In this document: positions 25,954 to 33,912 of the stretch, one piece after another
How the letters are laid out: each line of letters starts with the position of its first letter
Numbering within the stretch: position 1 is the stretch's first letter
Notes under the pieces: model-generated
Told to the model about the DNA's origin: nothing
What the model saw: the letters and a program-made list of their open reading frames with translations, nothing else
The model's database searches: none
NCBI GenBank assembly: GCA_044226195.1
Contig: JBGAHO010000013.1
Span: forward strand, 1-64,000
Direction: 5' to 3'
DNA length: 64,000 bases
Source: RPQJ01 sp044226195
Lineage (GTDB): Bacteria > Pseudomonadota > Gammaproteobacteria > Steroidobacterales > Steroidobacteraceae
Program-made: the position numbers and the translations under genes

Positions 25954-26382
25954 TTACCCACTCCGACCCGACTCTTGTTTGCGTGCGCCCTGCCCGCTCG
26001 CGCGGACAGCCCCAGAGAAATACCCCGCGAAGGTGACGAAGTAGCCGACCAGCATCGGCACCGCGTCGACCTTCGGCGATCGCAGCGCGATCACCAGCAC
26101 GGCGACGGTGAACCCCACCTTCACCAGCCAGCCGCCGAAGAAGCCGAGGGCCACCCGCCCCAGGCTCGCGTCCTCGCCCGGCCGGAGCATCGCGAAGGCC
26201 ATCAGGCCGGTCGCGGCGACTCCCACGCCCGCGCCGACGAGCGCTGACGCGCCGGCGTGGACATCCCTGGCGAGGAAGCAGGCGATCGCAACGATCGCCC
26301 CGAGCACTCCCTGACTCACGAGCACGCCGAGCGCCTGGCGCCGGGCGACATGCAGGTCGAGGTTGCTCAAGGCCTCTCTCAA
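25954..26382 (-). CDS. atpI: ATP synthase assembly protein AtpI
   Basis: The protein is about 142 aa with four predicted membrane segments (QALGVLVSQGVLGAIVAIAC, ALVGAGVGVAATGLMAFAML, LGFFGGWLVKVGFTVAVLVI, VPMLVGYFVTFAGYFSG), matching AtpI/UncI, which helps assemble the c-ring. The operon promoter lies inside the upstream extension of the frame, so the start must be downstream of it. No ATG is available; TTG at 26382 (after GGAAG, close) or TTG at 26370 (after GAGAGG) are the candidates. The stop and product are firm, the start is not. Confidence 0.8.
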   Translation of the reverse strand: MREALSNLDLHVARRQALGVLVSQGVLGAIVAIACFLARDVHAGASALVGAGVGVAATGLMAFAMLRPGEDASLGRVALGFFGGWLVKVGFTVAVLVIALRSPKVDAVPMLVGYFVTFAGYFSGAVRASGQGARKQESGRSG

Positions 26383-26404
26383 TTCTTCCGGACGAGGGTT
26401 GCCT

Positions 26405-26481
26405 CGGGACTGCTCAGTCCCGCCGTTACGTGGCCTCCGGTAAGCCGCGGAATTATAGCGGTTCTTTTTGCACTGCTTCAA
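26405..26481 (-). promoter_or_regulatory. atp operon promoter and leader hairpin
   Basis: On the minus strand TTGAAG (26481-26476) and a perfect TATAAT (26457-26452) are 18 bases apart, placing transcription start near 26445. The leader contains a perfect stem CGGGACT-GAGC-AGTCCCG (26405-26422) about 25 nt before the atpI start, with no U-run, so it could affect translation or mRNA stability rather than terminate. Confidence 0.7.
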
Positions 26482-26743
26482 TCCGGGCGGAACAGGAAAA
26501 CAGGGCCGGGGCAGGGAATGTCCGGACAGGGGAATGGGCCGGCGCGGAGGACCCTGACCGGGCCGGGCGAGCGTTCGGGGAGAGGGTCGGGAAGGTGGGT
26601 CCCGGCAGCAGGGGGTCGCCGGTATTATTCAATATAGATGACTAATGGCCGTCATTCCGACCCATCACGGGGTAGCTATTGATCAATTCGGGTGATTAAT
26701 CCGAGTCGCAGCCCGGCGGCCGCGCCGGCCGCCCGTCGCCGGC
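26482..26743. other. Intergenic region between parB and the atp promoter
   Basis: No gene is seen. It comprises a G-rich stretch (26495-26625), an AT-rich stretch (26628-26700) containing the perfect palindrome ATTGATCAAT (26678-26687), and directly after the parB stop a strong GC hairpin GGCGGCC-GCGCC-GGCCGCC (26715-26733) without a U-run. The hairpin may end or stabilise the parB transcript. No parS-like 16-mer was found here by eye. Confidence 0.45.
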
Positions 26744-27673
26744 TCACTGGATGTGGGCGAGGATCCCGTCCAGCTCGTCGAGGCTGTTGTAGTTGATGAC
26801 GAGCTTGCCCTTGCCGCCGCCCGAATGCTGCAGCAGCACCTTGGCGCCGAGCTTGTCGGCGAGGTCCTGCTCGAGGCGGGTGATGTTCGGGTCGCGACGC
26901 TCGGGCTCGCGATTGCTCGCCGGGTCGTTCGCGTGCGTGAGCATCTTCTTCACGAGGGCTTCGGTCTCGCGGACCGACAGGCCCTTCTTTGCGACCAGCG
27001 CGCCGACTTCGGCCTGCTGGCGCGCGGCTGGCAGGCCGAGCAGGGCACGGGCGTGGCCCATCTCGAGCTGCCGCTGTTCGACGAGGGTCTTCACCTCGTC
27101 GGCGAGTTCGAGCAGGCGCAGCAGGTTCGACACCGCGGCGCGCGACCGGCCCACGGCGTCGGCCGCCTGCTGGTGCGTCATCTCGAACTCGCGGATCAGG
27201 CGGTCGAGGGCGCGTGCTTCCTCCAGCGGATTGAGGTTCTCGCGCTGGATGTTCTCGATGAGCGACATCGCCACCGCGGCCTCGTCGGGCACGCGGCGGA
27301 TCACGGCCGGGATCTGGTGCAGGCCGGCCATCTGCGCGGCACGCCAGCGGCGCTCGCCCGCGATGATCTCGTAGCGCACGGGTTCGCCGCTGCGCTGGGC
27401 GGTCAGCGGCCGCACCACGATCGGCTGGACCACGCCCTGCGCGCGGATCGAGTCCGCCAGCTCCTGCAGGCTCTCGGGGCGCATGTCGAGGCGCGGCTGG
27501 TAGCGACCGCGCTGCAGCAGGTCGACCGGGAGCTTCGCGAGTTCCTCGTCGAGCAATCGCGGTGCCGGCGCGGCGTCGGCCTCAGCCGGCTCGGCCGAGT
27601 TCGTCGACGGCGCGGTCTTGGTGCCGAGCAGGGCCTCGAGGCCGCGGCCCAGGGATGGTCGCTTGGTAGCCAT
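26744..27673 (-). CDS. parB: Chromosome-partitioning protein ParB
   Basis: The 309-aa protein starts with the ParA-stimulating MATKRPSLGRGLEALLG. The CTP-binding ParB/Srx domain contains IIAGERRWRAAQMAG and SLIENIQRENLNPLEEA; the central HTH MTHQQAADAVGRSRAAVSNLLRLL binds parS; and the C-terminal dimer domain ends GKLVINYNSLDELDGILAHI. It lies 38 bp downstream of parA, as in the conserved rsmG-parA-parB order. Confidence 0.96.
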   Translation of the reverse strand: MATKRPSLGRGLEALLGTKTAPSTNSAEPAEADAAPAPRLLDEELAKLPVDLLQRGRYQPRLDMRPESLQELADSIRAQGVVQPIVVRPLTAQRSGEPVRYEIIAGERRWRAAQMAGLHQIPAVIRRVPDEAAVAMSLIENIQRENLNPLEEARALDRLIREFEMTHQQAADAVGRSRAAVSNLLRLLELADEVKTLVEQRQLEMGHARALLGLPAARQQAEVGALVAKKGLSVRETEALVKKMLTHANDPASNREPERRDPNITRLEQDLADKLGAKVLLQHSGGGKGKLVINYNSLDELDGILAHIQ

Positions 27674-27711
27674 GCGTCTAAGTGTAGCGTCAGGAACGGC
27701 CGCGCGGCGGG

Positions 27712-28530
27712 TCACTCGACCGGCTGGCCGTCCTCGTCGAATTCCGGCTGCGCGCCGAGCTGCCCCTCTTCCTCGCGGCGGATCATCTCGCCGGCGAGCG
27801 CGAGGTAGGCGAGGGCGCCGCGGGAATCCTTGTCGTGGTAGAGCGCGGCCTTGCCGAAGCTCGGCGCCTCGGCCAGGCGCACGTTGCGCGGGATCACCGT
27901 GCGGAACACCTTGTCGCCGAAGTGCATCAGGAGCTGGCCCGACACTTCGTTCGAGAGGTTGTTCCGCGGGTCGAACATGGTGCGCAGGATGCCCTCGAGC
28001 TCGAGGTCCGGGTTCACGCTGCCCTTGATCTGCTCGATGGTGTTCATCAGCGCCGAGAGGCCCTCGAGCGCGTAGTACTCGCACTGCATCGGCACCAGCA
28101 CGGAGTCGGCCGCGACCAGCGCGTTGAGCGTGAGCAGGTTGAGCGCGGGCGGGCAGTCGATGAGGATGACGTCGTAGAGGTTGCGCACGGGCTTCAGCGC
28201 ATTGCGCAGGCGCATCTCGCGGCCGATCTTGGTCATCAGCTGCACTTCCGCCGCGACCAGGTCCTGGTTGCCGGGCAGCACCGTGAAGCTGCCCGGATCG
28301 ACCGGCATCAGCGCCGCGGCGAGCTCGCATTCGCCGAGCAGCACGTCGGTCATCGAGTGCGCCAGGTTCGACTTGTCGATGCCGCAGCCCATGGTCGCGT
28401 TGCCCTGCGGATCGCTGTCGATCAGCAGTACCTTGCGGTGCGTGGCCGCGAGCGAGGCCGCGAGGTTCACCGAGGTGGTCGTCTTGCCGACGCCGCCTTT
28501 CTGGTTGGCAACTGCGATGACCCGTTTCAT
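27712..28530 (-). CDS. parA: Chromosome-partitioning ATPase ParA
   Basis: The 272-aa Walker-type ATPase has the deviant P-loop IAVANQKGGVGKTTTSVNLA with the signature lysine, Walker A' DVILIDCPPALNLLTLNALV and FDPRNNLSNEV. It drives origin segregation with ParB. The ATG at 28530 is the only good start. A short 8-codon frame beginning inside the upstream palindromic repeat (ATGTCCCCA...) ends about 8 bases before it, which could allow translational re-initiation. Confidence 0.96.
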   Translation of the reverse strand: MKRVIAVANQKGGVGKTTTSVNLAASLAATHRKVLLIDSDPQGNATMGCGIDKSNLAHSMTDVLLGECELAAALMPVDPGSFTVLPGNQDLVAAEVQLMTKIGREMRLRNALKPVRNLYDVILIDCPPALNLLTLNALVAADSVLVPMQCEYYALEGLSALMNTIEQIKGSVNPDLELEGILRTMFDPRNNLSNEVSGQLLMHFGDKVFRTVIPRNVRLAEAPSFGKAALYHDKDSRGALAYLALAGEMIRREEEGQLGAQPEFDEDGQPVE

Positions 28531-28555
28531 GGACCGTCAAGGATACCGGGAAAAT

Positions 28556-28604
28556 GGGGACATTCCTCTTTTTCGGCAGGCGCGAAAAAGAGGAATGTCC
28601 CCTA
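28556..28604. repeat. Dispersed palindromic repeat, copy A (parA/rsmG)
   Basis: The left arm GGGGACATTCCTCTTTTTCG (28556-28575) and an exact reverse complement (28583-28602) are separated by 7 bases, giving a 20-bp perfect stem. The right arm begins at the rsmG TAG stop codon (28602-28604): the last G of TAG is the first G of the repeat. Confidence 0.9.
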
Positions 28605-29234
28605 TTTCTCCAGGCGGGCGTGGGACCGGCACAGCTCGACGAGGTGGCGTTCCTCGTCGAGGCCGGGCACCTGCAGCTTGTGCACGGCAGCGACCTTCCA
28701 GCCGTTCAGCTTCTTCGCCAGTTCGTCCTCGGGAAACCGCCCCTTCATGGCGAGCAGCCGCCCGTCGCCGGCGACCAGCCCGCCCGCATACCGGACCAGG
28801 TCCGCAACCGGACCGACCGCCCGGGCCAGGACCGTGTCGAAACGGGGATGGGCGTCGTAGGCCTCGGCCCGTGACTGCACGACTTCGACGTTGGTGAGCG
28901 CGAGCGCATCGCGCACCACCTCGAGGAAGCGGCACTTCTTGCCGACCGACTCGATGAGCGCGAAGTGGCGATCGGGCGCCACGATCGCCAGCGGGATGCC
29001 CGGGAAGCCGGCGCCGCTGCCGACGTCGGCGACGCGCTCGCCGTGCAGCCACGGCACCATCGTGAGGCTGTCGAGCACGTGCTTGGTGACCTGCGACGGC
29101 CGGTCGCGGATCGCCGTGAGGTTGATGCGCGTGTTCCAGTCGTCCAGCAGGTCGAGATGCGCGGTCAGCTTCGCGACCTGCGCGGGCGTGAGTTCGACGC
29201 CGAGTGCACGTGCGCCGTCGAGGAGCGTGGTCAT
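28602..29234 (-). CDS. rsmG: 16S rRNA (guanine-527-N7)-methyltransferase
   Basis: The 210-aa class-I SAM methyltransferase has VADVGSGAGFPGIPLAIVAP as the SAM loop, an N-terminal LLDDWNTRINLTAIRDRPSQ and VLARAVGPVADLVRYAGGLV. It methylates G527 of 16S rRNA. In relatives it directly follows mnmG; here mnmG is 24 kb away. Its TAG stop is the edge of a palindromic repeat. Confidence 0.96.
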   Translation of the reverse strand: MTTLLDGARALGVELTPAQVAKLTAHLDLLDDWNTRINLTAIRDRPSQVTKHVLDSLTMVPWLHGERVADVGSGAGFPGIPLAIVAPDRHFALIESVGKKCRFLEVVRDALALTNVEVVQSRAEAYDAHPRFDTVLARAVGPVADLVRYAGGLVAGDGRLLAMKGRFPEDELAKKLNGWKVAAVHKLQVPGLDEERHLVELCRSHARLEK

Positions 29235-29277
29235 CCGCGCAGGATACCCGCCCCGGCGTCCCGGCGCCCGCCTGCGC

Positions 29278-32200
29278 TCAGAGGTCCTTCAGGTTGTCGT
29301 CGGAATTGCGGTCCACCCATTTGTTGAACGGATCGACCCCCGCCACTTTCGGCTCGCGATCGACCACGAGGCGCAGCGTCTGTCGGCCACTCTTCAGCGG
29401 GAGCCGCTGCACCGCGATCACGCTCCTGCCGTCGTAGCCCTTCTTGCCCGGCTCGACCGTGAACACGCCGACGTCCACCGTCTCCGCCAACGGTGCTTCG
29501 GTTTCCCTGCCCTTGCCGTCGGCGTAGAGCTTGCGGGCCTCGACCTCGAGCACCACGTCCCAGCGCCCGTCCGGACGATGCGTCGAGTGCGCGCTCGTCA
29601 CCTTCATGTCGTACAGCGTGATCTTCTCGAACAGGTCGGTGATCAGCTGCTGCTGCGAGGGCGAGGCCACCGCGCGGAAGCGTTCGATGAGGTCGGTCGA
29701 CTTCGCGTAGGGCGCCGGCTTGAACGCGTACTGGGCCAGCAGGCTGCGCAGCGCTTCGTTCACGCGTTCCGCGCCGATCTGGTCCTTCAGCAGGTACAGT
29801 GCCAGGCCGCCCTTCTGGTAATGGATGTAGCCCTGGTTCTCGACGCGTGCCAGCGGCAGTTCCTCGAGCTTCTCGCCGCCGCGCAACCGCAGGTACTTGT
29901 CGAGCTCGAACTTCAGGAACTTGCGGATCTGGTCGGGCCCGTACATCCGCTCCATCACCATCAGCGCGGAATACTGCGCCAGCGACTCGACCAGGAACGT
30001 TCCACCCTGCTGGTCGGAACTGATCAGCTGGTGACCCCACCATTGGTGACCGACTTCGTGCGCCGTGATGTACGTGACCATGTCGATCTTCTCGGGATCG
30101 CGGTAATCGGCGATGAAGCCGATGCCTTCGGAGTACGGGATGGTGTTGGCGAACGACTGCGCGAACTGCGCGTAATCGGGGAATTCGAGGATGCGCACCT
30201 GGCGGAACTGGTACGGACTGAAGTTCGCCGTGTAGTAGTCCAGCGACGCCTTCATCGCCTGGTTCATGCGCGCGACGTTGTAGCCGTGCGCCGGATCGTG
30301 ATACACGGCGAGTTCCACGCCCTTCCAGCGATCGCGCGCGACCTGGTAGCGCGCGGACTGCACCGAGAAGAAGTTCTGGATCGGCGACTCGCTGCGGTAG
30401 CGCGCCGTGCGGCGGCCGCCGGCGACCGTCTCGGCGACGAGATAGCCGGGCGCCACGGCCACCTGGTCCGCCGACGTGGACACCGTGATGTCCGAGGTCA
30501 CCCAGTCGCTGTCGTGGCGCAGGCCGTTGAACTGTCGCGCGCGGTCGTCTTCGAGCTTCGCGGGGCGCAGCTCCGGCGGCAGGCCGTACTTGCGGCGCGT
30601 CGCCCGGTCCTGCAGCAGTCCCTCGCGGCTCATGCCGAGCAGCGGCGCGATTTCCGTGTTGTCGAGGAACGTGCCGTTGTCGACGATCCGGTACTCGTTG
30701 TGGGAATTGCGGAAGCCCTTCTGCTCGCGCAGGGCTGCGAACCGGATGCGGCGCGTCTCCATCGGCGCCATCGGCCGCGCGAACCGGTAGATCCGGTAGT
30801 CACGGTCCTTGTATTCCTTCTCGACGGCTGCGCCCTCGACGTCCAGCGCGACCATCTGGAGCGGCTCCAGCCAGCGCACGTGCACCGCCTCGAGCGGCCG
30901 CCCGGTGCGGTTCTGGATGACGTAGCTGCCGTGGATGACGGCGCGCGGCTCCGCGGGGTACAGCGCGACGTCGAGCACCACGTCGGTGATCCGCGGCTGC
31001 GGCACGTTCTCGTAGCGGATCAGCTGCTTTTCGTACTCCGCCTGCTCGCGTTCGCCGTCGAGCTCCGTCCGGTAGTCGTTGAGGACGTTGGTGTTGTAGA
31101 AGATCCAGCCGCCGAGCGCGGCCATGGCGAGCACGGCCGCGGCAGACACGAGACCCGGCGTGCCGCGCAGCCGACGCGGCAGCAGGCGCAGGCGGACGAC
31201 CAGCGGCGCACCTGCGCCCCGTCGCCACAGCGCGTAAGCGACGACCGCGAGGATGACCGCCCCGGCGCTCCAGTAGGCGCGGAACCACCACGCGAAGCCC
31301 GCGAAATCGCCGCTGCCGTTCATGTCGGACAGCGGCACGCCCGGCGTACCGGCGTACTGGTAGAGGTTGTGCTCGAAGCCGAGCCGGTCGAGCGTGACCT
31401 GCGCGACGACGAACAGCAGCATCAGCATCCAGCCGACGGTCTTGTGCGGCACCAGTGTCTGCATGAAGAGCGCCAGCACGGCGAACAGCACGACGGTGAC
31501 GGTCTCGGGGAGCACGTACCACGCGAGGTAGTGGCCGACCTGGAAATCGAAGTAGCCCTTGAGCGCCTGCGTGGCGAGCGCCGCCAGCACACTCGCCGCC
31601 AGCGTGCCGAACAGCACGATCGAGATCGCGAGGATCTTGGGCACGACGAACGCCCAGTCGGGTGCGGGCGTCGCGTCGATGATTTCGTGCACGCGCCGCT
31701 CGCGGTCGCGCCAGACGAGTTCGCCGGCGTAGTAGATGGCGACGATCAGCGGGATGATCGTGAAGGCGCCGCGCAGCGCATCGATCATCACGCGCGTGAC
31801 GGGATGGATCGTGTTGCCGTACAGCTCGTCGGCGTACCAGAGCGAGCCCAGCGAGTTCACGAAGCCGATGCCGAGCAGCACGATGAACGCCGGGCTGCGC
31901 ACGGCCGCGGCGACGTCGAAACGGGCCAGCGCCCACATCTGGCTCCACCCGGACGACTGCGAGGGCAGCGGCCGGGCGGCGGGCGTCGAACGAACCGGCG
32001 GCAACGCGTCGTCGGGAATGGTCGCCGCGACCTTGGCGCTCTTCCCGCCCTGGCGGCTGCCTTGCGCCGCGCGGGAGTAGAGCGTCCACGCGAGTCCGAG
32101 CAGCGCGAAGGCGATGCCGACCCACAGGACGCGGTTCCAGAGGATGTAGCCCGTGAAATCCGGCAGTCGCGTATTGCGCTCGGCGGCCGTCCAGTAGCGG

Positions 32201-32856
32201 GTCGCCTGGTCGTAGGCGCCGAGTCCGAACGGATCCATCAGCGCCACGGCATTGATGAACTCGGGCCGCGAGAAGAAACCGGTCGCGACGAGGTACAGCA
32301 CGAGGAACACGATCACGCCGACGTAGGTCCACATCATCGAACGCGTGGCGGTGGCGATCGCGAAGAAGCCCGCGCCCGTGACGAACAGCGTCGGCACGCA
32401 GATGAGGAAGTACGTGTAGGCGTAGTGGCCGGCATCGAACGGGCCGAGCACTTCCGGATCCAGCCACGGCATGGCCGCGCCGACGATCATGCCGAGCGGG
32501 GCACTCAGGAACAGCAGGCACCCGGCGCCGAACGCGCCGGTGAAGCGGCCGAACAGGTAGTCGAAGCGGGACAGCCGCGTCGAATGGATGATCGGCCCGA
32601 AATTGGTTTCGTCGTCGCGCACCACGACGTTCGCGACGAACGCCGTGAGGATGAAGATCGAGAACACGCTCATGACGAGCAGCGTCTGGGCGATCGCGTA
32701 CGGCGAGTTCTTGAGGACGTTGCCGCCGGAGCCGATGTGCACGTTGTCCGACGCGGTGGCGGCGAACGTGAGCAGCATGAAGATGAAGAACGTCACCCAG
32801 AAGGCGGGCGACTTGAGCTGGTAGCGCAGCTCGAAGGACGCGACGGAGCGGAACAT
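29278..32856 (-). CDS. ABC-2 permease fused to an M1-family metallopeptidase
   Basis: In this 1192-aa protein residues 1-640 contain about a dozen membrane segments in two ABC-2 permease-like halves (FRSVASFELRYQLKSPAFWV... and WALARFDVAAAVRSPAFIVL). The remainder is a periplasmic aminopeptidase-N-like domain with the zinc site ITAHEVGHQWWGHQ and the third ligand Glu about 20 residues later in FLVESLAQYSALMV. The Arg/Tyr-rich GYIHYQKGGLALYLLKDQIG segment is typical. It pairs with the ATPase gene encoded 8 bp upstream, so it forms an ABC exporter or a membrane-tethered peptidase complex. The substrate is unknown. The ATG at 32856 is the only suitable start. Confidence 0.88.
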   Translation of the reverse strand: MFRSVASFELRYQLKSPAFWVTFFIFMLLTFAATASDNVHIGSGGNVLKNSPYAIAQTLLVMSVFSIFILTAFVANVVVRDDETNFGPIIHSTRLSRFDYLFGRFTGAFGAGCLLFLSAPLGMIVGAAMPWLDPEVLGPFDAGHYAYTYFLICVPTLFVTGAGFFAIATATRSMMWTYVGVIVFLVLYLVATGFFSRPEFINAVALMDPFGLGAYDQATRYWTAAERNTRLPDFTGYILWNRVLWVGIAFALLGLAWTLYSRAAQGSRQGGKSAKVAATIPDDALPPVRSTPAARPLPSQSSGWSQMWALARFDVAAAVRSPAFIVLLGIGFVNSLGSLWYADELYGNTIHPVTRVMIDALRGAFTIIPLIVAIYYAGELVWRDRERRVHEIIDATPAPDWAFVVPKILAISIVLFGTLAASVLAALATQALKGYFDFQVGHYLAWYVLPETVTVVLFAVLALFMQTLVPHKTVGWMLMLLFVVAQVTLDRLGFEHNLYQYAGTPGVPLSDMNGSGDFAGFAWWFRAYWSAGAVILAVVAYALWRRGAGAPLVVRLRLLPRRLRGTPGLVSAAAVLAMAALGGWIFYNTNVLNDYRTELDGEREQAEYEKQLIRYENVPQPRITDVVLDVALYPAEPRAVIHGSYVIQNRTGRPLEAVHVRWLEPLQMVALDVEGAAVEKEYKDRDYRIYRFARPMAPMETRRIRFAALREQKGFRNSHNEYRIVDNGTFLDNTEIAPLLGMSREGLLQDRATRRKYGLPPELRPAKLEDDRARQFNGLRHDSDWVTSDITVSTSADQVAVAPGYLVAETVAGGRRTARYRSESPIQNFFSVQSARYQVARDRWKGVELAVYHDPAHGYNVARMNQAMKASLDYYTANFSPYQFRQVRILEFPDYAQFAQSFANTIPYSEGIGFIADYRDPEKIDMVTYITAHEVGHQWWGHQLISSDQQGGTFLVESLAQYSALMVMERMYGPDQIRKFLKFELDKYLRLRGGEKLEELPLARVENQGYIHYQKGGLALYLLKDQIGAERVNEALRSLLAQYAFKPAPYAKSTDLIERFRAVASPSQQQLITDLFEKITLYDMKVTSAHSTHRPDGRWDVVLEVEARKLYADGKGRETEAPLAETVDVGVFTVEPGKKGYDGRSVIAVQRLPLKSGRQTLRLVVDREPKVAGVDPFNKWVDRNSDDNLKDL

Positions 32857-32864
32857 GGCGCGCC

Positions 32865-33746
32865 TCAGGCCGCGTGGCGACGGGACGCGGCCAGGGTCGC
32901 GAAGTACACGTCCTCCAGCCCGCCTTCGACCGGCTCGAAGCCGTCCCCGGGGCTGTGGTCGGCCAGCACGTGGATCACGGTGCGCCCGCCGAACAGGCGC
33001 GTCGCAATGACCTGGTGCTCGCGGCGATGTGCCTCGAGGGCCGGCTTGTCGATGGTCTTGCGCCAGACGCGGCCGCGCATCGAGGCGATCAGCTCGAGCG
33101 GCGCGCCGGTGGTGACGATGCGGCCGCTCGCGATGATGGCCATCGCCGGGCACAGGTCGGCCACGTCCTCGACGATGTGCGTGGAGAGGATCACGACCAC
33201 GTTCTCGCCGATCTCGGCGAGCAGGTTGAGGAAGCGGTTGCGCTCCTCGGGGTCGAGGCCCGCGGTCGGTTCGTCGACGATGATCAGCTGCGGCTGGCCG
33301 ATCAGCGCCTGGGCGATGCCGAAGCGCTGGCGCATGCCGCCCGAGAACCCGGCCAGCGCCTTCTTGCGCACCTCCCAGAGGTTGACCTGGTGCAGCAGCG
33401 CCTCCACGGTCTCGCGCCGCTCGCGACGCCCGGCGATGCCCTTCAGCACCGCGAGGTGGTCGAGCATGTCCAGCGCGGACACGCGCGGGTAGACGCCGAA
33501 ATCCTGTGGCAGGTAGCCGAGCGTCCGGCGCAAGGCGTCGGGGTTGGCCAGCACGTCGAGGTCGCCGAAGCGGATCGCGCCGCTCGTCGGGATCTGGAGC
33601 GTCGCGATGCAGCGCATCAGCGAGGACTTACCGGCGCCGTTCGGGCCGAGCAGGCCGAACATGCCGCGCGGCAGGGTGAGGTTGACGCCGTCCAGGGCGC
33701 GCGTGCCGTTGGGGTACACGTGCACGAGGTTCTCGATCCGCAGCAT
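32865..33746 (-). CDS. ABC transporter ATP-binding protein
   Basis: The 293-aa protein has Walker A GLLGPNGAGKSSLMRCIATL, Q-loop LPQDFGVYPRVS, signature FSGGMRQRFGIAQAL, Walker B LIIVDEPTAGLDPEERNRF and switch His in LSTHIVEDVADLC. It is of the ABC-2/NatA type and drives the adjacent permease-peptidase fusion, with which it is co-transcribed. Confidence 0.93.
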   Translation of the reverse strand: MLRIENLVHVYPNGTRALDGVNLTLPRGMFGLLGPNGAGKSSLMRCIATLQIPTSGAIRFGDLDVLANPDALRRTLGYLPQDFGVYPRVSALDMLDHLAVLKGIAGRRERRETVEALLHQVNLWEVRKKALAGFSGGMRQRFGIAQALIGQPQLIIVDEPTAGLDPEERNRFLNLLAEIGENVVVILSTHIVEDVADLCPAMAIIASGRIVTTGAPLELIASMRGRVWRKTIDKPALEAHRREHQVIATRLFGGRTVIHVLADHSPGDGFEPVEGGLEDVYFATLAASRRHAA

Positions 33747-33806
33747 GTCGGCGACTCCCGGCCGGTGGGGTCCGGCGTGTTGTGGCGGGCATGCTACGGA
33801 TCGCTA

Positions 33807-33830
33807 GGTGTTATGGTCAACTACAACACC
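33807..33830 (-). promoter_or_regulatory. Candidate operator upstream of the ABC-peptidase operon
   Basis: An inverted repeat GGTGTT-N12-AACACC spans 33807-33830, about 60 bases upstream of the ATPase gene. On the minus strand a TTGACC -35-like hexamer lies between the arms. A GntR/YtrA-like site is possible, but no such regulator is encoded nearby. Confidence 0.4.
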
Positions 33831-33912
33831 AAACAACTGCGACGACGGGTTTCGCGGATACGACCAGCCGTGTCCGGCGTTCAAACCACTGGCCGGGGGA
33901 GCGGTGCCGGGC

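Noticed and set aside
26513..26532. GGGAATGTCCGGACAGGGG as a possible degenerate copy of the dispersed repeat
   Set aside because: Only GGAATGTCC matches; there is no A-run, second arm or adjoining stop codon.
26482..29300. parS site near parAB
   Set aside because: No 16-mer close to TGTTTCACGTGAAACA was found by eye here or elsewhere in the window. A pattern search with two mismatches would settle it.
28891..33492. Continuous + strand frame of about 1530 codons opposite rsmG and the permease-peptidase gene
   Set aside because: Composition is dominated by Arg/Asp/His/Val with no motifs; it is an antisense shadow of GC-rich genes.
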